Below, piece after piece: positions 1 through 12,884 of a stretch of DNA of 64,000 nucleotides (the first letter of the stretch is position 1; every line of letters starts with the position of its first letter). A model generated the notes under the pieces. That model worked only from the letters and a program-made list of their open reading frames with translations. It searched no databases and had not been told where the DNA came from. The stretch is from Klebsormidium nitens. Its lineage: Eukaryota; Streptophyta; Klebsormidiophyceae; Klebsormidiales; Klebsormidiaceae. Location: positions 46,107 through 110,106 of the forward strand of contig DF237043.1 of the NCBI GenBank assembly GCA_000708835.1, written 5' to 3'. The position numbers and the translations under genes were made by a program.

Positions 1-734
1 TAAGGGGAAGGTGAGGGGGGGAAGGAAAAACACAAACCGATTGGGATGGGAAAGAGGAAAACTTGACGAGAGAAAGAGAAGGAAAGAACGAATTGTCGGT
101 GCCAGATCCACTGCGTTCCTTTCTCAGTTTACTTCATCTCTTTGCTTCTATTAGGAACTTGAAACGACCGACTTTCATACAGCAAGAAGGAAACAGAACG
201 GGACCCTCAACCAATCAATGCAGATCAGTGGACATTATGATCAGTCACAACCAGGATGAACACAGGGAACTGAGCATAAACATAGAACGAGAGGGGATAA
301 GAATCCCAACGACGGGAATTTGCACGGCCCGCTCTTTGAAAGTTCCGATCACTACCTGGGAAACATCGTCGACCCACGCTTAAAATCCAGGCAACTTCAA
401 ATTTTTGTGGAGTGAAGGTTTTCAAGACCGTGAGAAGCATTAGGAATGATGTGAGAGCAAGATCTGATGATCGGGGTTGCATATCGAATCCGGCAATGGG
501 AATAACCGCTCTCAGAGTGGTGCAGGTTGGAGGATACCCAGCCCACTAATCCTCTTGACGTAACATTTCTGATAGCAAAAGCAGGTGTACTTTCTGAACA
601 TGAAACTCGTTCTAATGGACGGATCGTAGCTTGGACATTTAGTTTCAACGGCAAAAGAACGTCAGTGAACAAAGAGTCACACGCCCAACAGTCTGGTTGA
701 GTTTGAAAATTGGCACAGATATGGGAATACTTAC
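1..734 (-). other. Intron sequence of the Fes1-type gene
   Basis: No exon of the neighbouring Fes1-type gene could be recognised here. That gene's third exon ends at 735 with a good donor, and the next expected coding stretch (the armadillo repeats) is absent. Read on the minus strand, the last 70 or so bases before the left edge are strongly pyrimidine-rich, as expected just upstream of an acceptor, so the next exon probably begins just outside the window. Open frames in this stretch (for example 397-900 minus) match nothing I recognise outside the known exon. Confidence 0.5.
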
Positions 735-2163
735 CATTCGCGTAGTCAATCTGCCCCACTAGGTCTTGGAGTTCTTCTAACATCTCTGCAGGCAGCAAAA
801 CGAAGTTGATCATCTTCCCAAGGAACACCTTCACACTGCGCAAGAATTGCAACCTCAGCTCGGGGAGGCCGACGAGGAAACATACCTGGTCACACCTCAT
901 TCACCAAATTTGCAATCCGCCTCCAGAATCCTCCTGTTCAACTTGTGCATGACTATTCCCACTTTCAATGGAATCAAGTTCTTTTTCCCGCCATGTGTGG
1001 AAGAAGCTTGTCTGACAATCTCGTGTTTGATTGTTGGTCTAAGAACATGACGGCAAAAAACTCTATTGAAGATGCTAGGATGACTGGAGGCGCCAGGTAA
1101 GCAAACATACCGATGAGGTCTTCCGTTGTAACGCCCTGGTCCTTGAGCTCCTGCTCGAGCATGCTCATCACCATGGTAATCTCCCTCATCCTTTGCACAA
1201 TGTCAATCGTGTTCTCTCGCATCGCATCTTGGAAAAATTTCTTGTCCTCTTCGCTGCATCCAAAAAAAACAGCCCACTGTCAGCAACTTCTGAGATCGAC
1301 GTTTGGTATTGACAGTAATCCAGATTGATTGACGTCAGAAGAGAAACAACTGCTTAGTGAATTGACAATGTAAAGATATCCGCCAAAGCCGACAATGATA
1401 GGACTTTCCTCGGTGGCATGCGTGGGTTATGCAATAGAAGGCTGCTCACAAGCTGTCCTTGAGCTCTGACAAGATTGTTGAAAAGATTCAAAAAGTTCTG
1501 AGCCTCCGCCAGCAAAAAGGAGCATTGATAGCATGATTACGACATGTAGACACGAAGAAACCTGACATGTGACGCATTTTCCGAAATGCAAGCTTGTCAT
1601 ACCGATCTTATAGGAAGCAAACAGATACATAAACCACAATGCCGCTAGTAAAGTTGGCAAAATTTATGTCGCTATCTTCAGTGGCATTCCTTCTTCAAAA
1701 CCATGCTCAACTTAAGTTTAGAAGACGTCATCAGACGTCAAGGGTCAAGCATCATGCGGTCTGCCTGGTCCTGGGCGAAACACAGCAAGCAAGACTACCA
1801 AGCTATAACCCTTCTTACCGCTCTCAATGAATAGAATCTGATGGCATAAGCTTCAAGGAGAAGGTACTTCCACAGAAAGTACGACCAGGCATGACTTACA
1901 CAAACCAAATGACAGGGTCCTTGCAAAGCCTTAGCTCGACATGCTCGATGCATGGGTGGTGTACAAGCACTAATCAGAGAAGTGCAAGGAGCACACACGC
2001 TTCGTTGATGCAGTTTCAGAAACACAATCCCATACCACCATTTTACATTGTAAGAACTTCTGCAAACTTACCTTACTGGACGTCGTTGGCCAGATGGACT
2101 GCCAGCGGTCTGAGACATGGACCACTTCAAGAGGCCTTTCCATTTCTGTAGGTCGTCACCCAT
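735..2163 (-). CDS. FES1: Hsp70 nucleotide exchange factor, Fes1/HspBP1 type (5' part)
   Basis: Exons on the minus strand are 2163-2072, 1253-1111 and 785-735; the gene continues off the left edge. The joined product starts with MGDDLQKWKGLLKWSMSQT, followed by SEEDKKFFQDAM, a helix with NTIDIVQRM, then GVTTEDLIEMLEELQDLV and QIDYANG. This order matches the N-terminal region of plant Fes1 proteins (LLKWS, then a SEED element, then the LEELQ..VE.ID.AND segment before the armadillo repeats). Fes1 proteins release ADP from cytosolic Hsp70 and are linked to thermotolerance in plants; that role is family knowledge. Phases close: 92 nt, then AG+C makes Ser, then G+AG makes Glu. Two overlapping donors exist at the end of exon 1 (2077 and 2072); only the inner one (AAG then gtaagt) keeps the frame. 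It is divergent from PDK1, with 558 bp between the two start codons. Confidence 0.85.
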
Positions 2164-2721
2164 ACTTGGGCTTTCTACTTTGTACGAGTCAAGGCGCCGA
2201 AGGAAAAGTCAGATGAAGCAAACTTCTTTAGCTCCCTGAGGTATAAAGTTTCCTTTTGCTCTGATCAAAAGCTTTTGCCGGTGCAAATGCCAGCGTCTGA
2301 GCTGACAGACGAAGAAGGACACCAGCTACAAAAACAAAAGATCCCTGAACTGCGAACAGGAACGAAGCGAAGGTGAGCTCTTCTATGAAAAGTGGGTCGT
2401 GAACGCATTTGCATCTGTCCAGACGTTTCCAGACTATTGTTGACCGGGATGCGGAAACCATCGTCCACGGCGCGTTCGAATGCATGTAACGCTAGGCGAT
2501 ATTTTACGGTCAACGCTACATGCCATCCGCGGGATCCGCTCGACGACCGTCCATCTTCTTGGCGTCCACTTCGTCCACCAATGACCGTGCTGCTGTTCAG
2601 CTGAAGAAGTTGTTGAAGCAGCTTGCTCTGCAGAGTTGCGCTGGCGTGCATACTAATAGGTGGACAGAGGCGGCTGGTGCTGGCGTTCCTTGGCAATTGC
2701 AGGTACTTCGGGTGTGCCATC
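2164..2721. promoter_or_regulatory. Shared upstream region of Fes1 and PDK1
   Basis: This 558 bp gap separates two divergently transcribed starts and must hold both promoters and 5' UTRs. The sequence ending in gcaattgcag at 2702 looks like a splice acceptor just ahead of the PDK1 start, so part of the gap may be a 5' UTR intron. I see no clear TATA box or heat-shock element. A long antisense frame that overlaps the right part (2265-3041 minus) is a shadow of PDK1 exon 1. Confidence 0.45.
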
Positions 2722-5700
2722 ATGTATCTGAACAGACTTACGGGGGACCTCATCCCAGTGTCCCCAGAGAGCAGCCGCAAGTCAGAGGACTCCGGGTCAG
2801 CGCGGCATTCGGAAGACTCGGTCGGCACGGGGAGTCGGTTCTCAGGTCTCTCTATGGATGAGAGGAGGTTTTCGGTGGACAGAATGGCGGAGAAGAAGAA
2901 AGATGTGTTGGCGGACTCTGCGCAATTGCCGATGGAGTCTCTGAACCTGCAAACCACCCGGCAGGAACCTAGTGCACCAATCGGTAGTCCCCCCTCTTGG
3001 CAAAGTGACAAGGAGCCCCGTGCTCCGAGGGCCGCTTTCAAACCTCAAGACTTCAAGATTGGAAAGCTTCTGGGGCTTGGCTCTTACTCAAAAGTGAGCA
3101 CCTTCTGGAATGATGCAAGTGGCGGTTCCAATTGGGGAAAGAATATTAATATGATTGCGCACATATGCAAAATCTGTGGCATGGATTGGTTCTCATAGGA
3201 TTTTGTGTCCATCTGGACGGACACATTGTGTTAACATATCTGTTGGGTTTCTTTCCTAAAAGGTGTCTCCAGAAAGTCTGTGAAAATGTGCAGGAACTTT
3301 TCCATTCAGTTCATAATGCTGCTCATTCGAGTACTTCTATTGATCAATGCCACCAAAGGGTTCTTTATTTTTCTTTATGGAGGTCGTTTCTGGCGATTCT
3401 AAAAGACATCTGGAAGGTGCATAGCTTGAATGGTGGGGTTGCCTCTTCCGCTCTCAGTAGGCTCCAATTGCATGAGCTCACTTAACCTTGTCAATTTTAT
3501 CTTCGGTTCCTCTCCCTTCAGGTGGCTCAAGCAACACTCATTGCTACTGGTCAGGAGTACGCCCTGAAAGTCATGGATAAAGGACACATAATCAGGGAGA
3601 GGAAGATTCTCCAAACAAAGCGGGAACGAAACATCTTGGACCGACTGGGGCACCCTGGGGTCGTCCGCCTGTGCTTCACATTCCAAGACCAGCAGTCATT
3701 GTGTATCCCTCTTACAACGCTCTGCATCGATTCTTCGCACTCTGCCTTAAGTGCCTCATTTGAACCATATTTGCATTATCCGTTCCCTTGAGCTTCTGAG
3801 TAGGCATTTGTGACAATGCACACACCTCTTTTGGAGCAATGATGATTGCTCCTTGAGGAAGAGTTCATTTGCCGCAACTTGGCCTCCGGCACTTTTCTGT
3901 TCTTTCAGTGGTGTCAAATTTCCAAACCGCCAAAAGTTAGTAACTCCTTGACACGTTAACCAGACATGGGCCTGGAGCTGTGCCCCGGGGGAGAGTTGTT
4001 TGACCAGATCAAAAGGCGCGGCAAGCTGCCCCTCGAAAGCGCGCGCTTCTACGCAGCTGAGGTGGTGGACTGTCTGGAGCACATCCACAGTGAAGGAGTC
4101 ATTCACAGAGACCTCAAGGTTAGCATTCAATGATCCATCATCAATGGCTTCCACTTCCCCCCAACCGTTTAGCTGGACTCAGACAGCAGGTGGGGTTTCC
4201 CTCCAGGCAGGAAGAAGACTCGATGCAGGCAGGGAGGATGGTTACTTTAGACAAAGGATAGGTCAGACAAAGGGATCACATTGCGTCAGGAAAACTTCGG
4301 TAGTGCGCCGTTTCATGTTAGGGGTTGTCAGGTGCCTCGAGGACGGTAGTTTCGAACATGTTGAAGGCAGGCTTTTTGCCTGGTTGTGCAGCACGTTGTA
4401 AATGCCGGCCACACTCTGATCATCTAACTCGCTGGGTCAACACCCTGCTAAAGGGATTCGTGTTGATCATTTTTGTAGCCCGAGAATCTGCTCTTCACAG
4501 CGGACGGCCACCTGAAGCTGGGCGACTTCGGCAGTGCAATCTTTGTAGATGAGGGAGCCTACATCACAGCCCCAGGTGGGCCAGACGGTGACTCCCAAAC
4601 CTTTATTTGCAGCAATCGCACCTTCTTTGGACTTTGCAAACCAGATTCTTTGGTGGAACCATTGCGTTCACTCGACAAAATGGTGGTTGACATGAGTGTC
4701 TGCAGAAGTTGAGTCGAGTTCTTAGGCAGGTGGTGACATGGCAAAGGCCTCATCGACCTTTGACTCCTCTCTTAGTGGTGCCGCTTTTGATATTGCAAGT
4801 CCATTCTGCAAGGGAACCTTGAGAACTCAAAATCATATACTGCCAGTCTCGGTTCATCCTTCTGATCGGGACACCGGCACGAAGTTCTTTCGACAAGTAC
4901 TATCAAGTCCAGGAGAGGCCGAAGCCGAAAAGGAGCAAAGGTTTGCTTTGGACATTCTACTTCGACTTTGTCCTTAGCGCTGGTCTCTCGACAGAGTCAG
5001 CTTAACGCTGGCCTGACCACTTCTTTGGCAGCAGGCGACGAGAGGAAGGGCTCGTTTGTGGGGACTGCCGAGTACGTTTCTCCTGAGATGCTCAACAGCA
5101 AGCACGTCGCTGCCAGGTGAGCTGGTGATGAAACTCATACTTGTCAGGTATTCGGCCTACCGGTCTCGCTCATTGGAAGAGTTTCCTCGGATATTGCCTG
5201 ACCTTCTGAGGCTGTCATCTATCACTTCCAAATCTCTCAGTCGAAAAAGTGACCGTAGTAGTGAAGTCGTGTGATCGAGCCATCCGTGTCCTTCTTTCCT
5301 TCTTAATTGCGTCGAAGCTGGCTCGAAGTTCGTTTCTTTGAGGAGGTTTTTCCACAGCTGACGCAACATTCGCTTGGTTCTCGAGACACGCGAGTAGACC
5401 CTTCTATCTAAACGACTTCCCGCCCTCGGTTGCCTCATGTCCCACCAACCAGTCTGCAGCTCTTTAAGAAGCAGGCTTTTTGTATTAAACTGTTCCCTTC
5501 CTTTTGCGGCTTGGAATTCTGGGCCCTGAACTCCTTCCCTTTAGTATACCGAGTTACTTCCTCCAAACCAAAACAACTCTAACAATCTGGTTGTTTCTGT
5601 CTTTGAAACACCGACTACTGGCCCTTGTATTGCCTTCTCTTCCCTTGTCTTGGGCTCTGGAATCCATATGTTCCACAACCCGATTCGCCTGATTTAAACC

Positions 5701-8700
5701 AGAATAATCCAAGAAATCAACATCTTTTTTCACTGCGGTACCGACACCTGGGCCCTAGGTTGCCTAATCTTCCAGAATTTTGCGGCCGCGCCTCCGAACA
5801 CCTTCGTTCCTCACTGAAGCTCAGCTCAAAATGGTTTATCCGAAAAGGTTCCTCCACAGGTTCAACGCAACTTTTGCTTGGTCTTCGAGATTACTCAAGC
5901 AAATGAGTCCTTCGTTTTGCAGTACCGACTACTGGGCCCTAGGTTGCCTTATCTTCCAAATGCTCACGGGCGTGTCGACCTTCAAGGCCGCAAGCGAGTA
6001 CCTGTGCTTTCAGCGCATCTTGCAACGGGACATTGTTTGGCCGCCCGACATGCCGAACGCAGCAATGGACTTGATTGACGGCTTGCTGGTGAGAAATCAG
6101 GGCCTGTTCCGTTGCGTGCCAAGCCCGTTCTGCTTGTACGTTTCGCCATCGGAACTCGCTTCCAAAACTCTGGTTGGTACCCCTTCGTTAAGAAAATGAA
6201 CTGGCCGCAGTTTGTTCTCTGGAGGAGCTGTTATGTTGTAACCCGCCCCTTCGTAGAATAGCGCTTTCAGAACCACTGAAATTGCTTTTAAAATTGTAAG
6301 CATAAAAGCGTGACGTTCGAATGCTCCGGTTCGAGCGATGCCGTCTTGTCTTGCCCACAACTGTCTAATCACCCGTTCTTTGCAAGGCTATCATCTATCG
6401 AAGTTGGAGGCAGAAAGATGGAGTTGCCGTTGCCCCCAAATCTGTGCCCTTCCAGTCTTCCGAGTTTTGAAGTGGAGGCGAGTTAACGGGACGCCCTGGC
6501 TAACCAAGAGCCGCAACCCATTTCAGGACATGAACCCCAAGACGCGCTTGGGCTCCGATCCCGCCCGCCTGGCGGCCCTCAAGGCCCACCCCTTCTTCGC
6601 GGGCGTTGACTGGAGCAACGTCCGGGGACACCGTGCGCCGCCGTTGCTGCCAGCACCCGCGTTGGAAGAAGAGGACGATGATGGAGAGGTATGGCGGCGT
6701 GCTTCGTCGCCCCTTGTTTTCGTTTCTTCGAACTTGGGGCCTTTGTCTACTCTGTTCCGCTCCACATTGTGATGGCTTTCATCTGCCGGCTGGTTTCGCT
6801 TTTGGTGCGGATTTTTGTTCTCTTGAGACATGGGCTTGGTCCCGGGCGCCCGCGCTGAAAGAGGTAGTGAGAATGGAACGCACACCCCGGGGCCAGGCTA
6901 CCTCTGCTCGTTTGGGTGTTTCGCCGTCTGGTGTTCTTTTCCCTTCGTTTTATCTGAACCGTGATCGTCTTAAATGTTAGCAGAAGACGAGGAGGAAAGG
7001 GATGCACGGCCAGGTCCTTCGTCCTTCTTCGCCGTTAAGTCTGCGTTTGGTGCACGTAGTCTCTCGTCTTCTTCTCGCTTCTCGTTCTGGCACAGAAGGC
7101 TTTCAAGTCTGCAACTGGAAGAGGTTGGCAACGGTCAGGGAGAAACGGTCTGTTCCACGGTTTGGTATCTTCACGGCGGCTCATCAACCAGATTTTTGTT
7201 TGAGCTTCAAGTCCCCGGTCTAGGAGACCTTGTTAACATCTGTCCGGTATTGAGAAGTTCAGCCTCTCGAGGTTGTGATCGTCCAGGCTTCTTCTGTGCG
7301 ATTTATCAACCTTGATTCTGACTGTCACACCCCTTTCCTTCCCCCACAGGACGACAGGTGGGACGATTTCAACTGAACGGCCCGTGCCCGTTCTCAGCGC
7401 TCCGGCCGGCGCCTTTCGAAGGTACTGCGGAAATATGACCTGGTGCTCTTGCAACTGACTACTTCACTGCCTCTTTCACAGCCTGCCACGTCACCACGCA
7501 CTCAATGCTCGACACATCGCAACTCACATCCCCTCAGCGCACGCCGACTCGCCCACCTTCTCAAGCTTTCACTGGAGCACCGTCTAAAATTCCTCTTTCC
7601 AGCAGGCCACGTGGCAGATAGGCGCAGGCTACGCCCCTACTCTGACGTCACTTTCACGATCACTTCTCCTCCCTCCTTTCAGCCAGCTTACCTCAAAGGG
7701 GCGTTCACGGACTCACGCGCTCGCGCCTCGGCTTCAATCACACCACTGATCACTCACGACAAGCAACACGACCACCATTGACCACTCTTACTAACCGCTC
7801 GCCACCTATTGCTCACCACTTTTGACGACCTCGTGAAGACTAGTTCTGCTTGATCCGCATCCACATCGGAACTTCCAAATCAGAAACGCTATCGCTGTGT
7901 CCATGTGTGCTCGGCTCTTTTTTGCGCGTCTGCTTGCTCTAAGTAGGCGACCACGTTTCTCTGAGCACCCCGAAAAGAGCGCGTCTTTCTTTTATTGTCC
8001 TTCTATGCTCAACCAGGGCAAGCTAGTCGCCGTTTTGATGTCTTGCGAAGAAGCATCGCTCAATCTGCGCCTCTCATCACAAACCGTGGACCACCTTGGG
8101 GCAAGGCACCTTCTGCACAATAGCAGCCTGGTTCTCTGTCAGAATGTATCCTGGAAGACCGCAGGATGGGCGACCACTCAGCCGTATCTTAGAAGCAATT
8201 CGTTCATAGCAATATGCAATTCCTGGTTGAAAATGATGTGCTTCTTCTGCGTGGCAGGACGATGGGGACTGGGACTGCGCGCACATGGGAGGCACTCTAG
8301 AGAGCTTCAAATTACCGACCGCTCAGTCGATGTTGCCGCCAGAGACGTCAGAGTCTAGTCGTGACGACCTGGAAATCTGGTGAGTACCTTTTCTACCAAG
8401 AATGTGAGAAAGAGTTCCCGCTCTGACGTCACACGTCTGCCAGCGGAGATGCGATCTGACCGTCCAATAAGGGCAAATATTTTTACTCTGTCGACCCCTC
8501 GAGCAAGCCTGAACGCCGCTCTTGCATTCTGCGGTGACGATATGGTACCGTCCAAGTTCCGCAAAAGCGAGACGAGTCGAGCCTGGCTGAGTGACGTCTC
8601 CAGTATTGTTTCTCTGGTTCCCTGGATCTCCTCGTCTTACATGCCCAAGAATGGATTCACCTAAACCAATGGAACGAGTCTGCTCTCAAGTCTGAAGCCA

Positions 8701-9421
8701 CTAATAACAGTAGTTGTTTCTCACCTGCTTAAAAAAAGCTTCTGAACTATCGCAGGGAGCGGTTCCTGCTGCCAGGCGAGAGGATTGCGTTCACGACGCT
8801 CGTGAAAAAGCACAAAGGATTTTCCTCCAAGAAGCGTCAGTTGCTGCTGACCAACACCCCGCGCCTGCTGTACATGGACCCCGTCAAAATGGTGTTAATG
8901 GGCACCATTCCCTGGACGTCCGAACTGAGCGTCCGAGTGGAGAGCCCGTGCAACTTCAATATCTGGACGGTGAGTATCTCGGAGTTGCTGTTTTCATCAA
9001 GGCCTTCGACTCGTCAGAGGGTTCGTGCTACCAAGCGTCATCATCGTAAGAGGAGGTATTCCGAAACGTGTTCTCTTTTCTGCTTGGCGACTGGCTTTGT
9101 CTTCGGCATCGCCCGTTCTCGTGAACATCGCGGATCGGATGCCTTTGTTTTGCGGTATTTCACTGGTGCTTCTGCTTTGAAACGCGTTGCTGGGTTTTGC
9201 AACTGAGGCAAGGTTGCAAGAGTCGTGGGTTGATTTGACTTAGCATCTGAACCTTGGATTCTAAGGCTCGCTCCTAGCTCGGCCACAGGCCGGCGGAGAC
9301 CTCGTTCTGTCCGCTCATCTTCGCTTGGACCGCGTTCCTGCAGCCTGGACGTACTTACGTCCTCCAAGATCTACATGGGCTGGCGTGGCAGTGGAAGGCA
9401 GAGATTGAGGCCTTGCAATGA
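2722..9421 (+). CDS. PDK1: 3-phosphoinositide-dependent protein kinase 1 (PDK1), with PH domain
   Basis: Exons: 2722-3093, 3522-3702, 3964-4118, 4479-4575, 5035-5116, 5923-6088, 6527-6688, 8258-8379, 8756-8969, 9344-9421 (542 aa, all phases close). A Ser-rich N-terminal tail is followed by an AGC kinase domain at about 110-380: Gly loop [11 protein letters not shown] lysine in YALKVMDK, hinge ELCPGGELF, catalytic loop IHRDLKPEN, DFG in LGDFGSA, and T-loop [13 protein letters not shown] with the autophosphorylated Ser conserved (about residue 275). A short acidic linker leads to a PH domain at about 446-541 ([29 protein letters not shown], final WKAEIEAL). In the family, PDK1 binds membrane phosphoinositides through the PH domain and phosphorylates the T-loops of other AGC kinases. 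The start is uncertain: ATG 2722 is the first in-frame Met after a possible acceptor. Extra small exons between 6689 and 8257 cannot be excluded. Confidence 0.95.
5343..5922 (+). repeat. Degenerate copies of intron tail plus exon head in PDK1 intron 5
   Basis: The intron before exon 6 carries partial copies of that exon's first bases. The true junction at 5922/5923 reads gcag then TACCGACTACTGGGCCC. Copies occur at 5610-5634 (accgactactggccc) and at 5739-5778 (taccgacacctgggcccta, continuing tgcctaatcttcca), and a weaker one with ttctgggccct lies near 5515. The intron tail is duplicated too: 5345-5388 (tccacag, cgcaac, cgcttgg, ctcgaga) resembles 5850-5892. The copies are not open in a useful frame. 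They look like remnants of tandem duplication across the acceptor junction. Confidence 0.7.
7350..7375 (+). repeat. Possible decoy copy of a PDK1 exon head
   Basis: A good acceptor (ttcccccacag) is followed by GACGACAGGTGGGACGATTT, which resembles the head of the real exon at 8258 (GACGATGGGGACTGGGACTG, after gtggcag). Read in phase it gives DDRWDDFN and then a stop, so inclusion would truncate PDK1 before its PH domain. It could be another exon-edge copy or an alternative terminal exon. The match is short, so confidence is low. Confidence 0.35.
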
Positions 9422-10744
9422 CTGTGTTCACTAGCTTTTGTATCGGCTTCGAATTAGCGAGACTGTCCCCTTTACAGATGCAACGCGTGCACGCTGTGGA
9501 GGAGAGTGTTGTATTTTACGTCAGGACTGACGGGCAGATTTAGTTTAAGTTCAGGGTTTCATGCAGAGAGTTGGTGTTTGATCGGGCTTAATTTGTTTCT
9601 TGACACGCATCCATATGAATCGAGCGTTTTCGATGAAACCTCGATTAAAAATTATGGGTCGAGCCGCCCCCTTGGACCCAAGTGCAACTCATCATATCGG
9701 AGGTTCACCAAGATCCTTACAACCGTTCAATTGATTAAATGGATGGCCCAGGTGACGTGTGTTACGGTGGCCCATGCCCATCTTTAGCATTGCCATGATA
9801 TAGCCTGGTTGGCAACGTTTGGTACGTGCATGCAGCATTCATTCATGTGAGCCCGCTTACGATCCGTCATGCCGCCACTTAACTCGGGCTCGCCGTCATC
9901 TCATGTCGTGGGTCAATACCGTATACACAGCACGGCACATGCGGAGATTGCTACCACAGCATACGATGAGATATAAACTGCTATAGCCTGCTTTCCTAAT
10001 CATTTTGGCCCGCAGCTAGGAATGAGCTTTGGAAGTTGATTGTTCGGGCTATTGTCTAGGGTGCAGGCGTGCCCTCGCGCGCTAAAGCTCTTATATTGAA
10101 AACGCGCCCTACAACATGGCACGCGTGTATGGCCGATCTGCAGTTGGCCATGCGTCTCAAGTTGAACCATCTGGCATGTACCCTAGACTCAGTCTAGTAA
10201 TCCTTCCTTGCTATCCCCCACGTCGTCATCATGCTCAGCAAGGTGCAACCATATGCGACTGCATTGCGAATAAGATTGTGCATGTTTTGAAATGTCCCGA
10301 CCGTCCTTGCTGATTCATGTGCGGATTGGAATCCAGCAGATAATTAGTGCGTTTAGAGTGTGTCGTCGCATCCAGCTCAAACGGCGCTGGCAGACTCTCA
10401 TTACCACCAAGCCCGGTCGTAACGACAATCGCATGCTCCTTCAATCACTCGATCTCCGCCGCGTGCAAGTTCAGCCACGATACATCTTATGCCTCCTGCT
10501 GAATGCATGATGGACAACATAATGCGAGCATTGCCACCGGCAGCCATGACCGCGGACCGAGCGCTGCTTCAGATACATATAACTATAATGATTCACGAGA
10601 GATGCGATCCGATCACAATCTCACAAACATCTGATGCGCTCATCGAGTACAGGATGTCAAGTAAGCTGCTTCCATCGTAGTTGTTCGATTTCAGTGGCGT
10701 TCTGACCGCATGCTTATAAGATCAACGAAGCATCCTACCTACAG

Positions 10745-11420
10745 TATGTCACAGTACGTCCCTTTTCGAAAGTCGCAACAAGCGTCCAATCCTGGATCGC
10801 CGTAACATTCCACACCACTCCGTATCCTTCTTGCATGCAGGTGCCACCCCAGCACTCGTATGTAGGATCTCTTGACCTGGTTGCGCTCGACATCACCTAC
10901 TTCATACCCCGCGTACCTCTCAAAGATGTTTCTTCCCAAAGCCTCGCTAGTTTTGCTCAAGGTCTCATTGGTAGAGAACTTGATGACTGAGGCTGACCTT
11001 TAGGTGACGCGACTTGCACGTGCCGTTTCACAACGGGGACGTTAAACATGTACGCAAAGCGATACTCGCAAGCATCAATGCATCTTCTTCCAGGCGTGGG
11101 AAAAGCCCTTTCAAAAAGACAGAGTACCAAAGGTCTCTGCAGGTACCATCTTCTTCCTCCGGTCTCTTTCCTGGCGAGGGTCTGTTATCGACCGTCTGTA
11201 TATGCGCTTGGCAAATCGGTAGATCATCGGAGCTGAGATTGGCGTTTTGACAAGTGCAAGCATCTCAGGTTTGGGTGTCTTTCTTTGAGCATCAGAGACA
11301 GTTCCCGACCGTGGCACTTTCCCATCTTGTAGCGGGCGTCCCGCTCTCGTTCTTCACCGGTATTTTTGATCAAATCGTGCTCCCCCTTTTTCACGATCCT
11401 GACGATTGTTGACCTTGCAT
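10745..11420 (-). pseudogene. Decayed copy 1 of an unknown duplicated coding segment
   Basis: Read on the minus strand, this segment encodes pieces homologous to the copy at 12885-13570. Shared blocks, in order, are HPNLRCLHLS, an EEE.GT.RD.WYS block, a YAY.FNVP.VKRHV block, SEALG..IF..YAGYE.GD, and QEGYGVVWN..AI.DWTLVAT.EKG. Frameshifts separate the blocks: a 4-base insertion lies just before QEGYGVVWN, another shift follows NLRCLHLS, and another lies near 11080-11100. The NLRCLHLS block resembles one leucine-rich-repeat turn, but one turn is not enough to assign a family. I do not recognise the protein. The conservation of translated blocks over the frameshifts argues that the ancestor was coding. 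Confidence 0.6.
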
Positions 11421-11879
11421 CTTCGCGAATTGGCAGCTGCCAGGCCCCCTGGACAGAAGCCATTTCAGGAAAGCGTTCCAGAGGCACCCCCGACTGTTCC
11501 TGGCAAATCCCTGAGCGACTCAAGAACCTTGTTGTCGCCGGTCCTAGTCCTTCCGCGTCGTTTGCTTTCATCCTTGAAATTGAGCTGATTGCTGGCAGTG
11601 CTGATCCTCGACGTTCAAGCTTTGGAAGTGAAGCTCTACAATTAGCGAGCCGATCAAGTACTGCTCTGATCAGCAGCCGCTATTCATGGCCAGGCTTGCA
11701 GACTCTCTTGGAAATGTCAAGGAAAGAGGTATCTTGTTGGAACAGGGCGCTGAAAATGATAGCCTACAGAAGCTCCGAGCTTGATCAACTCATTCTCGGA
11801 CCTTAGATCCTGATCAGAGGCTCCAAATTAATATGGTAGTTCAAGAGAGACACATTCTCAAACTGCTGACGGTGACCGG

Positions 11880-12010
11880 GACCGGGTCGTCGAGTGCGCG
11901 TGAGTGCGCGGCCGCCATCGCACCGCAATTCCCGACTAATCCCCGTCGCACGCGGCCGGCCTCAGCTGCCAGGTGCCACGCGGCGCCGGCCAAACGCCAT
12001 CCCCTTGACA
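11880..12010. other. GC-rich patch
   Basis: This patch is far richer in G and C than its surroundings, with gcggccgcc, gcggccggcc and gcggcgccggcc motifs. It contains no long frame that resembles a protein. With the similar patch at 14300-14420 it brackets the second decayed duplicate. I looked for matching terminal repeats between the two patches and found only weak similarity. Confidence 0.35.
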
Positions 12011-12884
12011 AGCAGTACGTCGATCCTTAGTGCAAGCTTTCTACTCTGTAAAGCTGAGGTTGCCGATGAGGGACCGACGGGATGCTCACCTGTTCTCTCG
12101 TGGCGTGATACTGTACGAGAGCCAAAGATAGAAACGCATCTTGGCTTGAATGATTGATATTCACCTTTTTCGACTTTCTCGTTTTACAGTCTTTCCATTC
12201 CACTCTCTGGCGGTGCCAGTGTCCGAGGTTACATCCAGGCAACTGGTTACAAGATTGGCACACTCTGAACCCTTAAACTTACAACACTTATGTCCAAGTT
12301 CTTCAGACTTGTAAGCCAGGCTATAAGCTGGCTATTCGAGCCTTTATGATCAATCAATTTGAGCAACCGTGGATCATCGTAATTACTGAGCATGCAGGAA
12401 GAGCAAAGCCCGGGCATGTAGAGTAGACTGAGTAGTGTTGCATTTCGTAGCCGAAAAAGGTTATGTAGAAGGACAATCACACTGAAAGACTTTTAAGATT
12501 TGATGGACCTTCAATTCGACGAGCGTCACGTTCAACTGATACTCGGCTGGCACATATGTGTGAAACAAAGTGGCCGTATTCAATCGATACATCTTGAGAT
12601 GTTTTGTGGTACTCGGAACACGACATCAAGATCGGAAAAGCCACAAAAAGGCTCTTGGAAACAATATGACAACTACGTCAAAGCTAGTCTGACTTTGCAG
12701 AAACAAAGAGTTGTACGCTGAATGTTACCGCAAGAAGACAAGAATCAGCGTTTCTGCGTCTGAACAATCATCATTTCGTGTGTCAATATACCAATTTAGT
12801 CACTCTGCCTGTCTACGATCTGAGTTTGCTCACAAAATGAGCGTCATCATCCCTGGCTTCATTCATGACTTGCGATCACGTCAG

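Noticed and set aside
2265-3041. 258-codon open frame on the minus strand
   Set aside because: It is antisense to PDK1 exon 1 and its promoter, shows no motif, and reflects the Ser/Arg-rich composition of the sense strand.
7443-8358. Plus-strand frames inside the PDK1 region as extra linker exons
   Set aside because: The flanking exons (ending 6688, starting 8258) join in phase 0 without them, and none resembles PDK1 linkers.
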